Assembly (NCBI GenBank): GCA_900469965.1
Contig: UBZP01000035.1
Span: 190-37,770, forward strand
Direction: 5' to 3'
DNA: 37,581 nucleotides
Source of the DNA: Hyphomicrobiales bacterium
GTDB lineage: Bacteria; Pseudomonadota; Alphaproteobacteria; Rhizobiales; Rhizobiaceae
Positions 1-7,320 of the stretch are shown here, one piece after another (positions within the stretch are counted from its first letter, which is position 1; every line of letters starts with the position of its first letter). A model generated the notes under the pieces. The model was not told the DNA's origin. It was given only the letters and a program-made list of their open reading frames with translations, and made no database searches. The position numbers were made by a program, and so were the translations under genes.

Positions 1-65
1 AAGGTGCCGGCAGGCGGATGGGGGGCGATGTTCGCCGGCCAAGGCGGCGCTGCCCCTCACCCTGA

Positions 66-91
66 CCCTCTCCCCGCAGGCGGGGAGAGGG
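66..91. repeat. Perfect GC-rich hairpin in the intergenic left edge
   Basis: CCCTCTCCCCG at 66-76 and its exact complement at 81-91 form an 11-bp stem with a 4-nt loop. It lies just past the stop of the leftward asparaginase gene, so it may end that transcript, but there is no clear T-tract. The flanking CCCTCACCCTGACC context resembles dispersed intergenic repeats of rhizobial genomes; that resemblance is from memory. Bases 1-65 show no gene. Confidence 0.6.
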
Positions 92-113
92 AACGGCGGC
101 GGCGCGGCCCGGA

Positions 114-1121
114 CTACGCCGTCAGCGCTTCCGTGACACGGACGTCGCCGACGTGAATGCCGTTCCAGTTCTTCATGGCGTGATCTGCCTGCCGCATCAG
201 CGCGTCTGCGACCGCCGGGTCGTGCTCGAAGAAGCGGGCGAGCGTGGCGGCGACCATCGCCTCGGCGGCCCGCGTCGTGCCGTCTTCGCATTTCAGCGCG
301 ATCGCGATCCCCTTCTCGGGCACGGCGGCGCAGAAGACGCCCTCGGCGCCGGTCTTGGCGAAGATGCGGCCGGGCGCCGTCTCCATCAGCCGCGTGCAGG
401 CGCGGCGGGTGCCGGCGACGTAGAAGGGCTCGGCCATGCAGGCATCGATCAGCCGCCTGGCCGCCTTCGCGCGGGCGGGCGCCAGGCCGCTGCCGGTCGT
501 CATCTTCGCAAAGCCGTGCGCCAGCGCCTTCAGCGGCACGGCATAGGTGGGGATGGAGCAGCCGTCGGTGCCGCAGTTGTCGTGGCCGAGCGGGGCACCC
601 GTGAGGTTTTCCATGACGGCGCGGATCTCCGCCTGGACCGGGTGGTCGTAGCCGACATAGCCGGCGGGGTCGATGCCGGCATGGCAGGCGGCGCAGACGA
701 AGCCGGCGTGCTTGCCCGAGCAGTTGTTGTGCAGCGCCGTCGGCCGCTCCATCGAGCGCGCCTGCTCGATCAGCACCGGCTGGTCGAACGACCAGTGGGC
801 GCCGCATTCCAGGACGCTCGCCTCCAGCCCGGCCGCAGAGAGCATGCTGGCCGCGAGCGCCACGTGCCGCGGCTCGCCGCTGTGCGAGGCGCAGGCGAGC
901 GCCAGTTCCCTGTCGCCGAAGCCATAGGCATCGGCAGCCCCGCCCTCGACGAGCGGCAGCGCCTGCATCGCCTTGCAGGCCGAGCGCGGGAAGACGGTGG
1001 CCTCGATGTCGCCGCGGGCGAAGACCACCTTGCCGTCGCCGTCGACGGCCACCACCATGCCGCGATGGCGGCTTTCGACACGATTTCCGCGCGTCACCTC
1101 GACGAGGACCGGATTTTCCAT
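114..1121 (-). CDS. L-asparaginase, rhizobial zinc/serine (AnsA-like) type
   Basis: A 335-residue asparaginase II family enzyme expected to hydrolyse L-asparagine to aspartate and ammonia in the cytoplasm. The residues of the Rhizobium etli-type enzymes can be read: the SxxK pair S47/K50 (SACK), S79 in CASHSGE, and zinc ligands C134 (NNCSGKH), D186 and C188 (GHDNCGTDGC). A conserved KTGAEG lysine follows at about 256. These enzymes are unrelated to E. coli AnsA/AnsB and resemble serine beta-lactamases in fold. The start at 1121 gives the expected N-terminus MENPVLVEVTRG; the frame stays open upstream but has no homologous character there. It is divergent from the DUF3750 gene, sharing a 105-bp promoter region with a 9-bp inverted repeat. 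No amino-acid transporter gene is adjacent, so this looks like a stand-alone catabolic gene. Confidence 0.93.
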   Translation of the reverse strand: MENPVLVEVTRGNRVESRHRGMVVAVDGDGKVVFARGDIEATVFPRSACKAMQALPLVEGGAADAYGFGDRELALACASHSGEPRHVALAASMLSAAGLEASVLECGAHWSFDQPVLIEQARSMERPTALHNNCSGKHAGFVCAACHAGIDPAGYVGYDHPVQAEIRAVMENLTGAPLGHDNCGTDGCSIPTYAVPLKALAHGFAKMTTGSGLAPARAKAARRLIDACMAEPFYVAGTRRACTRLMETAPGRIFAKTGAEGVFCAAVPEKGIAIALKCEDGTTRAAEAMVAATLARFFEHDPAVADALMRQADHAMKNWNGIHVGDVRVTEALTA

Positions 1122-1143
1122 TTTCGATGCCTTCAAATTTCCA

Positions 1144-1188
1144 ATATCGGCTGCGTTCCTGGCAGACGACGACGGTCTTAGCCGATAT
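1144..1188. promoter_or_regulatory. Widely spaced inverted repeat in a divergent promoter region
   Basis: ATATCGGCT at 1144-1152 is matched exactly by AGCCGATAT at 1180-1188, with 27 bp between. The pair lies in the 105-bp space between the divergent asparaginase and DUF3750 genes. It could be a two-site operator for both, but no regulator gene is next to it, so the function is inferred from position alone. Confidence 0.4.
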
Positions 1189-1226
1189 CGTCTCCGGGCG
1201 CAGCATGGGAAACGGAGCAGGCGTGC

Positions 1227-1964
1227 ATGAAAATCGGCAGGACGTTGCTTTTCCTGTTTCTCGCCGTCTATCTCGCGCCCGCGCTCGCCAGCGCCGGCTA
1301 CTGGTCCCTGCTCGACCGGCCGGGTTCCTGGCGCGAGGCGGACTGGTCGTCGGCCGGCATCCTGCCGCATCCGGACGACGAGCGGCAGGCGACCATCCAC
1401 GTCTTTTCGGCTGCCACCGGCGGCATGAAGGGGGCATTCGCCAGCCATTCCTGGATCGTCACCAAGGAAGAGAACGCCGCGCGCTACCAGCGCTACGACA
1501 AGGTCGGCTGGGGCAGCCCGGTGCGCCGCAACGGCTACCCGGCCGACGCCTTCTGGTATTCCAACGCCCCGCGCGCCGTCCTCAGCCTCAAGGGCGCGGA
1601 AGCGGCGCGGCTGATCCCCAAGGTGGAGGCGGCGATCGCCGCCTACCCTTTCGCGCAGCCGGGCGGCTATCGCATCTGGCCGGGGCCGAACTCCAACACC
1701 TTCGTCGCGCATGTGCTGAAATCGGTGCCCGAACTCGGCGCGGTGCTGCCGCCGGACGCGGTCGGCCGCGACTACCTGCCCTTCGGCACCTTCGTCGAAA
1801 TCGATCCCGACGGCCGCGACCTGCATGCGAGCCTGCTCGGCCTGATCGGCTTCTCCGCCGGCCTGCGCAGCGGGCTGGAATTCCACCTCGCCGGCCTCGT
1901 CGCCGGCATCGACGTGATGCGGCCGGGCGTGAAGATCCCGGCGCTGGGGCGGATCGGGATGTAG
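1227..1964 (+). CDS. DUF3750 family exported or membrane-anchored protein
   Basis: A 245-residue protein starting with a hydrophobic segment (residues 5-23, ending ALASAGYW) that acts as a signal peptide or anchor. The body matches the DUF3750 pattern as I recall it: a SHSWIVTK motif, RYDKVGWG, WYSNAPRAVL, and the strongly conserved WPGPNSNTF around residues 151-159. Its function is not established; the conserved N-S-N-T-F core and His/Trp motifs have been taken as hints of a catalytic role, but that is speculation. The ATG at 1227 follows a GGAG-like site about 12 nt upstream and gives the signal sequence directly. It is a single-gene unit, divergent from the asparaginase gene and followed by an abrupt fall in GC content after the stop. 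Confidence 0.85.
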   Translation: MKIGRTLLFLFLAVYLAPALASAGYWSLLDRPGSWREADWSSAGILPHPDDERQATIHVFSAATGGMKGAFASHSWIVTKEENAARYQRYDKVGWGSPVRRNGYPADAFWYSNAPRAVLSLKGAEAARLIPKVEAAIAAYPFAQPGGYRIWPGPNSNTFVAHVLKSVPELGAVLPPDAVGRDYLPFGTFVEIDPDGRDLHASLLGLIGFSAGLRSGLEFHLAGLVAGIDVMRPGVKIPALGRIGM

Positions 1965-2125
1965 AAAGGCGACGCGTGCCGGCTATTTGGCGGTGGATAC
2001 AACTATGACTGCAATTGGTGGACGTTCGATGATTGTGCACCTCCGAAAAATGGGACTTCGAATTCCTGCAATCTGCTGTAACAATCGTTGGGTATAACGG
2101 GGATATTTATTGTGACAGTTAGGCT

Positions 2126-3253
2126 ATGAAAGGCATCGGTCGAAACGATCTGTGCTGGTGCGGTTCTGGAAAAAAATATAAAAAATGTCACCTCGATCGC
2201 GCCCTGCAAGAGAGCGGTAACGCTTGGGATGCAGTTGAGGCCAACAAGAAGGCATTTCACGAGAAAAGATGTTTCGCACGAGATGCAGGACTGGGCTCCT
2301 GCGAGGGCAAGATCATCAAGGCCCATACGGTGTCGCGTGGCCCGAACCTGACCAAAATTGCCAAGAATGGCAAAGTTGTTCGCTATAACGCCAATCCTGC
2401 CGAACTGACAAAGAACGGCGGGAAGTTGACAGCTAGCGAAGTCGGGATTGGAGACGCATCTGTTTTCTACGGATTTTGTGCGGGACACGATCGCAGGCTT
2501 TTCTCCTGTATCGAGAATGAACCCTTCATCGGGCGACCTGATCAATGCCTCACTGTGGCTTATCGAACCCTCAGTAGAGAGTTTTATGGAAAGCATGCTG
2601 GGAGCCATCTCAGGGAGACTTTGCGAAACGCTGACAGAGGAAAGCCGCTAGTTGAACAGATCAAACTACAAAATCTGTTAGAGCTTATCGATCAAGGGAA
2701 TGAGCTTGCCAAGAAAGACCTTCAAAATACCCACAGCAAGCTTACACAAGCGCTGATCGATGGGCGAGCCGACGTCTTGCGCTCGATGGTAATCGAGTTC
2801 GAAAGAACTCTGCCCTTCATGTTTGCCGGAGCTTGGTCGCCGTTCACAGATTTCTTCGGGCATAACCTTCAGAACGGATACTCAGACGAACCGCTGGAGC
2901 AGATTTTCATATCCAGCTTTGCTGGGACTGCTAGCCAGATTTGCATTTCTTGGATGGATCAAACCGATGCACCTGGACAAGTCATAGCAGATCAAATTTG
3001 TAAGCTTCCACTTGCACAACAGGCATCAGCCTGCCTGCAGTTTGCTGTAAAGCACGTCGAGAATGTGTTCTACGATCCGGCATGGTTCGCTGCCCTTTCT
3101 TCAGAGCAACGAAAACAGCTAGATTTGTTGGCAGCCAGTGGCGTAGACATCAAGGGCAGTGTGCCGAGTGCGGTAGTCCGACTTGACTTGGATTTTGAGC
3201 TCCCCATGGTTACCCGCGCTTTTGTCGTTAGCGGGGACAATAACGGAGACTAA
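2126..3253 (+). CDS. SEC-C motif protein with a second putative zinc site, function unknown
   Basis: A 375-residue protein that I cannot assign to a named system. The N-terminus is a textbook SEC-C zinc motif: C10-x-C12 in CWCGSGKKYKKCH, closed by C21-H22. A second metal site is suggested by C49-x9-C59, the KAHTVS segment with H67, and FCAGHD with C118 and H121; spacing and order recall treble-clef/HNH-like proteins that recognise other proteins or nucleic acids, but a catalytic triad is not certain. Residues 170-375 look helical with no motif I know. Base composition is clearly lower in GC than both flanks and uses AT-ending codons, which points to horizontal transfer. Such orphan SEC-C/zinc proteins are often found in accessory or defence islands; that is inference. 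The ATG at 2126 has only a weak ribosome site (AGGCT). Confidence 0.8.
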   Translation: MKGIGRNDLCWCGSGKKYKKCHLDRALQESGNAWDAVEANKKAFHEKRCFARDAGLGSCEGKIIKAHTVSRGPNLTKIAKNGKVVRYNANPAELTKNGGKLTASEVGIGDASVFYGFCAGHDRRLFSCIENEPFIGRPDQCLTVAYRTLSREFYGKHAGSHLRETLRNADRGKPLVEQIKLQNLLELIDQGNELAKKDLQNTHSKLTQALIDGRADVLRSMVIEFERTLPFMFAGAWSPFTDFFGHNLQNGYSDEPLEQIFISSFAGTASQICISWMDQTDAPGQVIADQICKLPLAQQASACLQFAVKHVENVFYDPAWFAALSSEQRKQLDLLAASGVDIKGSVPSAVVRLDLDFELPMVTRAFVVSGDNNGD

Positions 3254-3429
3254 GAGCTGTATTCCTCCGCGCTATTTGCTTTTTGGCTGCAAAGAGTGAT
3301 CGCGCACCTCTTGCTGAAGTCCGGTGTTGGTGCGTAGCTGCCGTGAGGTTCCTGCCATAGTGGCCCATGGCGGGCTGCCTCGTCGCTGAGGTGACAACAT
3401 CTGCTGTGGCAATGGCCTGCGCAAAGTGG

Positions 3430-3768
3430 TCACGTCACAAAAGGCATTACATCCACGCCGTCGCCCGGAAAAACGGTGATGTGCGGGTGGTCTTCGAACA
3501 GTCGCGCAGCGGCATCGGCGCTCTCCGCTTCGACCACCAGGTAGCCGCAGAACGAATTCACCGCGCTGACAACACCCTCCCTGGTCATGCGTGTCGTCTT
3601 GCCCACCATTCCACCACGATCAAGGATGGAGGAAGCATTTCTTTCTTCCCACGACGACCACTCTTTAATGCCGACGGCGTCGACGGCATCCTGTTCGGCC
3701 TTGGGCAGGTTTCGAAAAGACGCCAGGTCTTCGGGTTTCATGGTGTAGACAGCAAGAAAGCGGGGCAT
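3430..3768 (-). CDS. Small YCII-like (dimeric alpha-beta barrel) protein
   Basis: A 112-residue cytosolic protein beginning MPRFLAVYTMKPEDL and containing the FCGYLVVEAESADAAARLFEDHPH pattern typical of YCII/DGPF-like ferredoxin-fold proteins, where an N-terminal strand and a late xxHPH segment frame the active cleft. Members are poorly characterised, so no substrate is proposed. I chose the ATG at 3768; an in-frame GTG two codons upstream (3774) sits nearer the AAGGGA ribosome site and is the alternative. It lies convergent to the SEC-C gene and divergent from the MFS exporter. Its GC content is intermediate between the low-GC segment to its left and the GC-rich genes to its right. Confidence 0.75.
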   Translation of the reverse strand: MPRFLAVYTMKPEDLASFRNLPKAEQDAVDAVGIKEWSSWEERNASSILDRGGMVGKTTRMTREGVVSAVNSFCGYLVVEAESADAAARLFEDHPHITVFPGDGVDVMPFVT

Positions 3769-4015
3769 TGGCACATCATCCCTTCATCTTGGAGGCTACC
3801 AGTTTATACGCCTCGCTTTGGAAATACCCGCCCATAAATCGCGCGGAACGTGGAGCGGGCTTCTGATGCAAATCCGCCTTCATGCGTCCGTCGTCGTGGC
3901 ACCCGATGCCGAATGGCTCTTGCCCTGCGCCATCCGCCCGCGGCCACCTGCGGAGATTGCCGCGGGCGGCAAAATGTGATCGGTTGCGGTCCCGCCCCGA
4001 CGCACCGGTTCCATC

Positions 4016-5434
4016 ATGGCAGAGACGACACCGCACGCAGAGATCGCAGGCCTTTCGGCGCTGTTCCGCCGCGAGGCCCTGCTGCCGACCATGATGCTCG
4101 GCGGCGGCGTCGCCCTGCATGCGGTGGAGACCTACATCACCGCGACGCTGATGCCCTCGATCGTGCGCGACATCGGCGGGCTTTCGCTGTTTGCCTGGGC
4201 GACGACGCTCTACGTGATCGCCTCGGTGGTCGGCTCGATCTACGTGGCGGTGCGCCCGGCCGGGGTGACGCTGAACCGCTGCTATGTCGCCGGCGCAGCA
4301 CTCTTCGGCGCCGGCAGCCTGATCTGCGCGCTGGCGCCGTTCATGGAGATCGTGCTCGCCGGGCGCGCCGTGCAGGGGCTCGGCGCGGGGCTTCTGGTGA
4401 CGCTCGGCTACGCCTTCATCCGCTTCGTCTATCCGGAGGCGCTGTGGGCCAAGGCCTCGACGCTCTACGCCGCGGTCTGGGGGATCGCCACCTTCGTCGG
4501 GCCCAGCATCGGCGGCGTCTTCGCCAGCGGCAGCGCCTGGCGCGAGGCCTTCCTGATCCTCGTGCCGATCGCGCTCGCCATGGCCGCTCTGGCGCCGCGC
4601 CGGCTGCCGTCCGGCGAGGACCGCCATGCCGTCACCCCCGCCCCCTTCGCCCAGATCGGCCTGATCCTGGTCTCGGCCATGCTCGTCTCCTTCGCAGGCT
4701 CGGTGCAGGCCGTCTGGCTGCGGGCGGCGCTTGCCGCGGCGGCCGTCGCGGCGGTGGCCGGCATGGTGGCGGCCGAGCGACGGGCTTCCGCGCGGCTGCT
4801 GCCGGCCGGCGCCGTCAGCCTGGCCTCGCCGCTCGCCCGCATCTACCTGATCATGCTCCTGATGCTGGTGGCGCTCGCCTCCGACATCTACATCCCCTAT
4901 TTCCTGCAGGAGCTGCACGGGGTGGCGCCGCTCGCCTCCGGCTACCTGGTGGCGCTGCTGGCGCTCGGCTGGACGGCTTCGGCGTTCCTGACGGCCGGCC
5001 TGACCGGCCGGCGCGCGCTGGTCTCGATCGCGACCGGCACCCTGGTCGAGGCGCTTTCGACCGGACTGCTGGTCTTCCTGCTGGCGCGCCACAATCCGCA
5101 GGCCGACATCGCCGTTCTCGCGGCGGCGACCGTCCTGATCTTCGGCATGGGCTTCGGCGTCGGCATGGGCTGGGCGCACCTCGTCACGCTGGTGCTGAAG
5201 CTTGCGCCCGACGGCGAGAAGGACAAGGCATCGGCGGCGATCGTGACGATGCAGGCGCTCGGCACCGCCTTCGGGGCGGCGCTCGCCGGCGTCGTGGCCA
5301 ACAGCACCGGCCTGCTCGATCCGGGCGGCGTCGCCGGCAACGTCTCCGCCGCCGCCTGGCTGTACGGGCTGTTTGCGCTTCCGGGGCTCGCCGCCTTCGC
5401 CCTCGCCGTCTCGCTGCTGCGGCGCGGCGGCTGA
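4016..5434 (+). CDS. MFS transporter, DHA2-like exporter
   Basis: A 472-residue integral inner-membrane protein with about 14 hydrophobic segments, the arrangement of the DHA2 (QacA/EmrB-like) proton-driven drug exporters. The first membrane helix starts near residue 24 after a short cytosolic head, and RAVQGLGAGLLVTLGYAF around residues 116-133 fits the fourth helix of the family. A soluble loop around residues 193-205 separates the two halves. The substrate cannot be read from sequence. The ATG at 4016 comes just before the conserved N-terminus and has a poor ribosome site. It is convergent with the quinone oxidoreductase gene, with only 5 bp between stops. The 240 bp upstream hold no recognisable gene. 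Confidence 0.88.
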   Translation: MAETTPHAEIAGLSALFRREALLPTMMLGGGVALHAVETYITATLMPSIVRDIGGLSLFAWATTLYVIASVVGSIYVAVRPAGVTLNRCYVAGAALFGAGSLICALAPFMEIVLAGRAVQGLGAGLLVTLGYAFIRFVYPEALWAKASTLYAAVWGIATFVGPSIGGVFASGSAWREAFLILVPIALAMAALAPRRLPSGEDRHAVTPAPFAQIGLILVSAMLVSFAGSVQAVWLRAALAAAAVAAVAGMVAAERRASARLLPAGAVSLASPLARIYLIMLLMLVALASDIYIPYFLQELHGVAPLASGYLVALLALGWTASAFLTAGLTGRRALVSIATGTLVEALSTGLLVFLLARHNPQADIAVLAAATVLIFGMGFGVGMGWAHLVTLVLKLAPDGEKDKASAAIVTMQALGTAFGAALAGVVANSTGLLDPGGVAGNVSAAAWLYGLFALPGLAAFALAVSLLRRGG

Positions 5435-5439
5435 GCGCG

Positions 5440-6498
5440 TCAGGCGAAGGTGATCACGATTTTTCCGATATGGTCGCCGTGCTCGAGCATGCGGTGGGCG
5501 TTGACGACCTCGGTATGGGGCAGGACGGCATGCATCACCGGCGCGATGCGCCCGTCGTCGAGCAGCGGCCAGACCTTGTCCAGTAGCTGGTCGCGGATCT
5601 CCTGCTTCTCCGAAGCCGTCCGCGGCCGCATCGCCGAGCCGGTGATCCGCAGCCGCTTCAGGAGGATCGGCCCGAGATTGACCTTCTCGGCAAAGGTGCC
5701 GCCGAGGAAGGCGATGATCGACAGCCGCCCGTCCAGCCCCAGCGACTTGAGGTTGCGGTCGAAATAGGTGGCGCCGACCATGTCGAGGATGACGTCGACA
5801 CCGCGCTTGCCGGTGGCCTCGGCGATCACGGCGGCGAAGTCCTCGGTGCGGTAGTTGATCGCCCGGTGCGCGCCGAGGCCGAGGCAGGCCTCGCATTTCT
5901 CCGCCGTGCCCGCCGTCGCATAGACGGTGGCGCCGAATTCCCGGGCGAGCTGGATCGCCGTCGTGCCGATGCCGCTCGTTCCGCCATGGATCAGCACCGT
6001 CTCGCCGGCCTTCAGGTCCGCCATCATGAAGAGATTGGCCCAGACGGTGAAGAAGGTTTCCGGCAGCGCCGCCGCCCGTGCCGCGTCGTAGCCCTTCGGC
6101 AGGCGCAGGGCCTGCGAGGCCGGCACGGCGCAGTATTGCGCATAGCCGCCGCCGTTCGCGAGCGCGCAGACCCGGTCGCCGACGGCAAAGCCGGCGACGT
6201 CGGAACCGAGCGCCACCACCTCGCCGGCGACCTCGAGGCCGAGGACCGGGCTTGCGCCCGGCGGCGGCGGATAGTCGCCCTTGCGCTGCATGATGTCCGG
6301 GCGGTTGATGCCGGCGGCCTCGACCCTGACCAGCAGATCGCCCGCGCGCAGAAGCGGCAGCGGTCCCTCGGCGAGAACGAGATGCTCGGGGCCGCCGGGC
6401 TCCCTCACCTCGACATAGGACATGGCCTCCGGGAACCGGGCTCCCGACGAGAGGGCTCCCGACGAGAGGGCATCTGGTGATCGGGCATCTGGTGACAT
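5440..6498 (-). CDS. NAD(P)H quinone oxidoreductase, zinc-independent MDR (PIG3-like) family
   Basis: A 352-residue cytosolic enzyme of the medium-chain dehydrogenase/reductase superfamily, expected to reduce quinones or enones with NADPH. Visible are the N-terminal GroES-like part ([20 protein letters not shown], then [12 protein letters not shown]), the Rossmann loop [15 protein letters not shown], and the tail [21 protein letters not shown] typical of the TP53I3/PIG3 group. Zinc-binding cysteines are missing, as in that group. The ATG at 6498 is preceded by a strong GGAGGAAAA ribosome site; this start adds 25 residues of SPDA-like repeat before the conserved [13 protein letters not shown], whose own ATG (6423) is the alternative start. 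It is convergent with the MFS exporter gene. Confidence 0.9.
   Translation of the reverse strand: MSPDARSPDALSSGALSSGARFPEAMSYVEVREPGGPEHLVLAEGPLPLLRAGDLLVRVEAAGINRPDIMQRKGDYPPPPGASPVLGLEVAGEVVALGSDVAGFAVGDRVCALANGGGYAQYCAVPASQALRLPKGYDAARAAALPETFFTVWANLFMMADLKAGETVLIHGGTSGIGTTAIQLAREFGATVYATAGTAEKCEACLGLGAHRAINYRTEDFAAVIAEATGKRGVDVILDMVGATYFDRNLKSLGLDGRLSIIAFLGGTFAEKVNLGPILLKRLRITGSAMRPRTASEKQEIRDQLLDKVWPLLDDGRIAPVMHAVLPHTEVVNAHRMLEHGDHIGKIVITFA
6438..6497. repeat. Four 15-bp tandem repeat units at the 5' end of the quinone oxidoreductase gene
   Basis: Two identical copies of GGGCTCCCGACGAGA (6438-6452, 6453-6467) are followed by two near-identical copies of GGGCATCTGGTGAYM (6468-6482, 6483-6497). 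All units are 15 bp, so they add 5-residue blocks without shifting the frame. They lie between the strong ribosome site and the conserved start of the enzyme. Confidence 0.9.
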
Positions 6499-6859
6499 GG
6501 CTTTTTCCTCCGGCCGCCGGGCAGGAATGACGATGGTGGTCTCAGGGTTCCTGACCATAGCCGAAAGCGCGCGGTCAAGACAGCAGGCAAGACAGCGGAG
6601 ACGGCAACCCAGAGCGGTAAAAAGGCCCGCAAACATTAAATTTCGGCAATGCTGGGCACCGTCACAATTTGCCACAAAGTATTGAAATTTCGACATTTCA
6701 TGGGCTTGGCAGATTAATTATCTTTAATTTGAGTTGTGCCTGCCACGGACCTAACGTCCTCCTCGAAGCCGGGGAGCGCCGGCGGCCCCTGCCGCGACGC
6801 GACGTCTCCCGGACGGCTTCGAGAGATGCCCGTTCAAGGGCCGATACAGGACAAGTCTC
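6499..6859. other. Gene-free divergent region, AT-rich in the middle
   Basis: These 361 bp separate the divergent quinone oxidoreductase and DUF1344 genes. The stretch 6630-6735 is much richer in A+T than its surroundings (for instance TTAATTATCTTTAATTT) and is where promoters for both directions would be expected. I see no tRNA, repeat or credible small ORF. No -35/-10 pair is good enough to name. Confidence 0.6.
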
Positions 6860-7117
6860 ATGCGTGTTCTTCTTTCCAACCTCGCAATCGTGACCGTTCT
6901 CACCGCACCCGCCGTCGCACTTGCCGCCCAGACGGCAACCGGGACGGTCAAGTCCTACAGCCCGTCGGCGATGACGCTGACGCTGTCCGACGGCACCAGC
7001 TACATGCTGCCGAAGGGCTTCAAGGATCCCGGCCTGAAGGCCGGCGAGAAGGTGTCGATCGCCTACGACGCTGCCGGAAAGGGACATCAGGCCAAGAGCG
7101 TGAAGATCCTCCAGTAA
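6860..7117 (+). CDS. DUF1344 small exported protein
   Basis: An 85-residue protein with a clear signal peptide (residues 1-22, cleaved near ALA-AQT), leaving a periplasmic domain of about 63 residues. The mature part has the DUF1344 pattern: TGTVKSYSPSAMTLTLSDGTSYMLPKGF, then LKAGEKVSIAYD. The family is common in Rhizobiales and probably forms a small beta-barrel like bacterial OB folds; no function is known to me. The ATG at 6860 gives the signal peptide and follows an AGGA site about 9 nt upstream. It is transcribed alone and ends facing the EAL-GGDEF gene, with a shared terminator-like hairpin between. Confidence 0.85.
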   Translation: MRVLLSNLAIVTVLTAPAVALAAQTATGTVKSYSPSAMTLTLSDGTSYMLPKGFKDPGLKAGEKVSIAYDAAGKGHQAKSVKILQ

Positions 7118-7130
7118 CCCTCAGCAGTCT

Positions 7131-7165
7131 TGAGCGGTCTGCCCCGACCCTACATGGACCGCTCA
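7131..7165 (+). other. Inverted repeat just after the DUF1344 gene
   Basis: TGAGCGGTC at 7131-7139 pairs perfectly with GACCGCTCA at 7157-7165, a 9-bp stem with a 17-nt loop starting 13 nt after the DUF1344 stop codon. There is no T-tract, so it may protect the 3' end of the mRNA rather than end transcription. Confidence 0.4.
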
Positions 7166-7214
7166 GGATAGGCCGTTCCAGCAACGTGTGTGTACCGCTG
7201 GCCGGTTGAAAGGG

Positions 7215-7246
7215 GGGCGGGTCCGTGGCCGGGCCCGCCCTTCCTC
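7215..7246. terminator. Probable terminator between convergent genes
   Basis: GGGCGGGTCC (7215-7224) pairs with GGGCCCGCCC (7231-7240) through a 10-bp stem with one G-T wobble and a 6-nt loop. It is followed rightward by TTCCTCCTTT, and read leftward the stem is followed by CCCTTTC, so it could serve both the DUF1344 and the EAL-GGDEF genes. The T-tracts are broken, so efficiency is uncertain. Confidence 0.5.
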
Positions 7247-7266
7247 CTTTCAGGAACTCATGCGCC

Positions 7267-7294
7267 GGCACCCATGCTCGGGCACCCATGCTCG
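7267..7294. repeat. Tandem 14-bp duplication
   Basis: GGCACCCATGCTCG occurs twice back to back (7267-7280 and 7281-7294), just beyond the stop codon of the EAL-GGDEF gene. It looks like a recent slippage event with no evident role. Confidence 0.85.
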
Positions 7295-7320
7295 CCCCCC
7301 CATGCGGGGCGCGGGCGCGC

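Noticed and set aside
2003-2608. 201-codon ORF antisense to the SEC-C gene
   Set aside because: The plus strand encodes a precise SEC-C motif in this stretch; the antisense frame has none.
3776-5896. Long open frame antisense to the MFS exporter gene
   Set aside because: Repeated RR/RG/QQ composition and overlap with a well-supported membrane protein.
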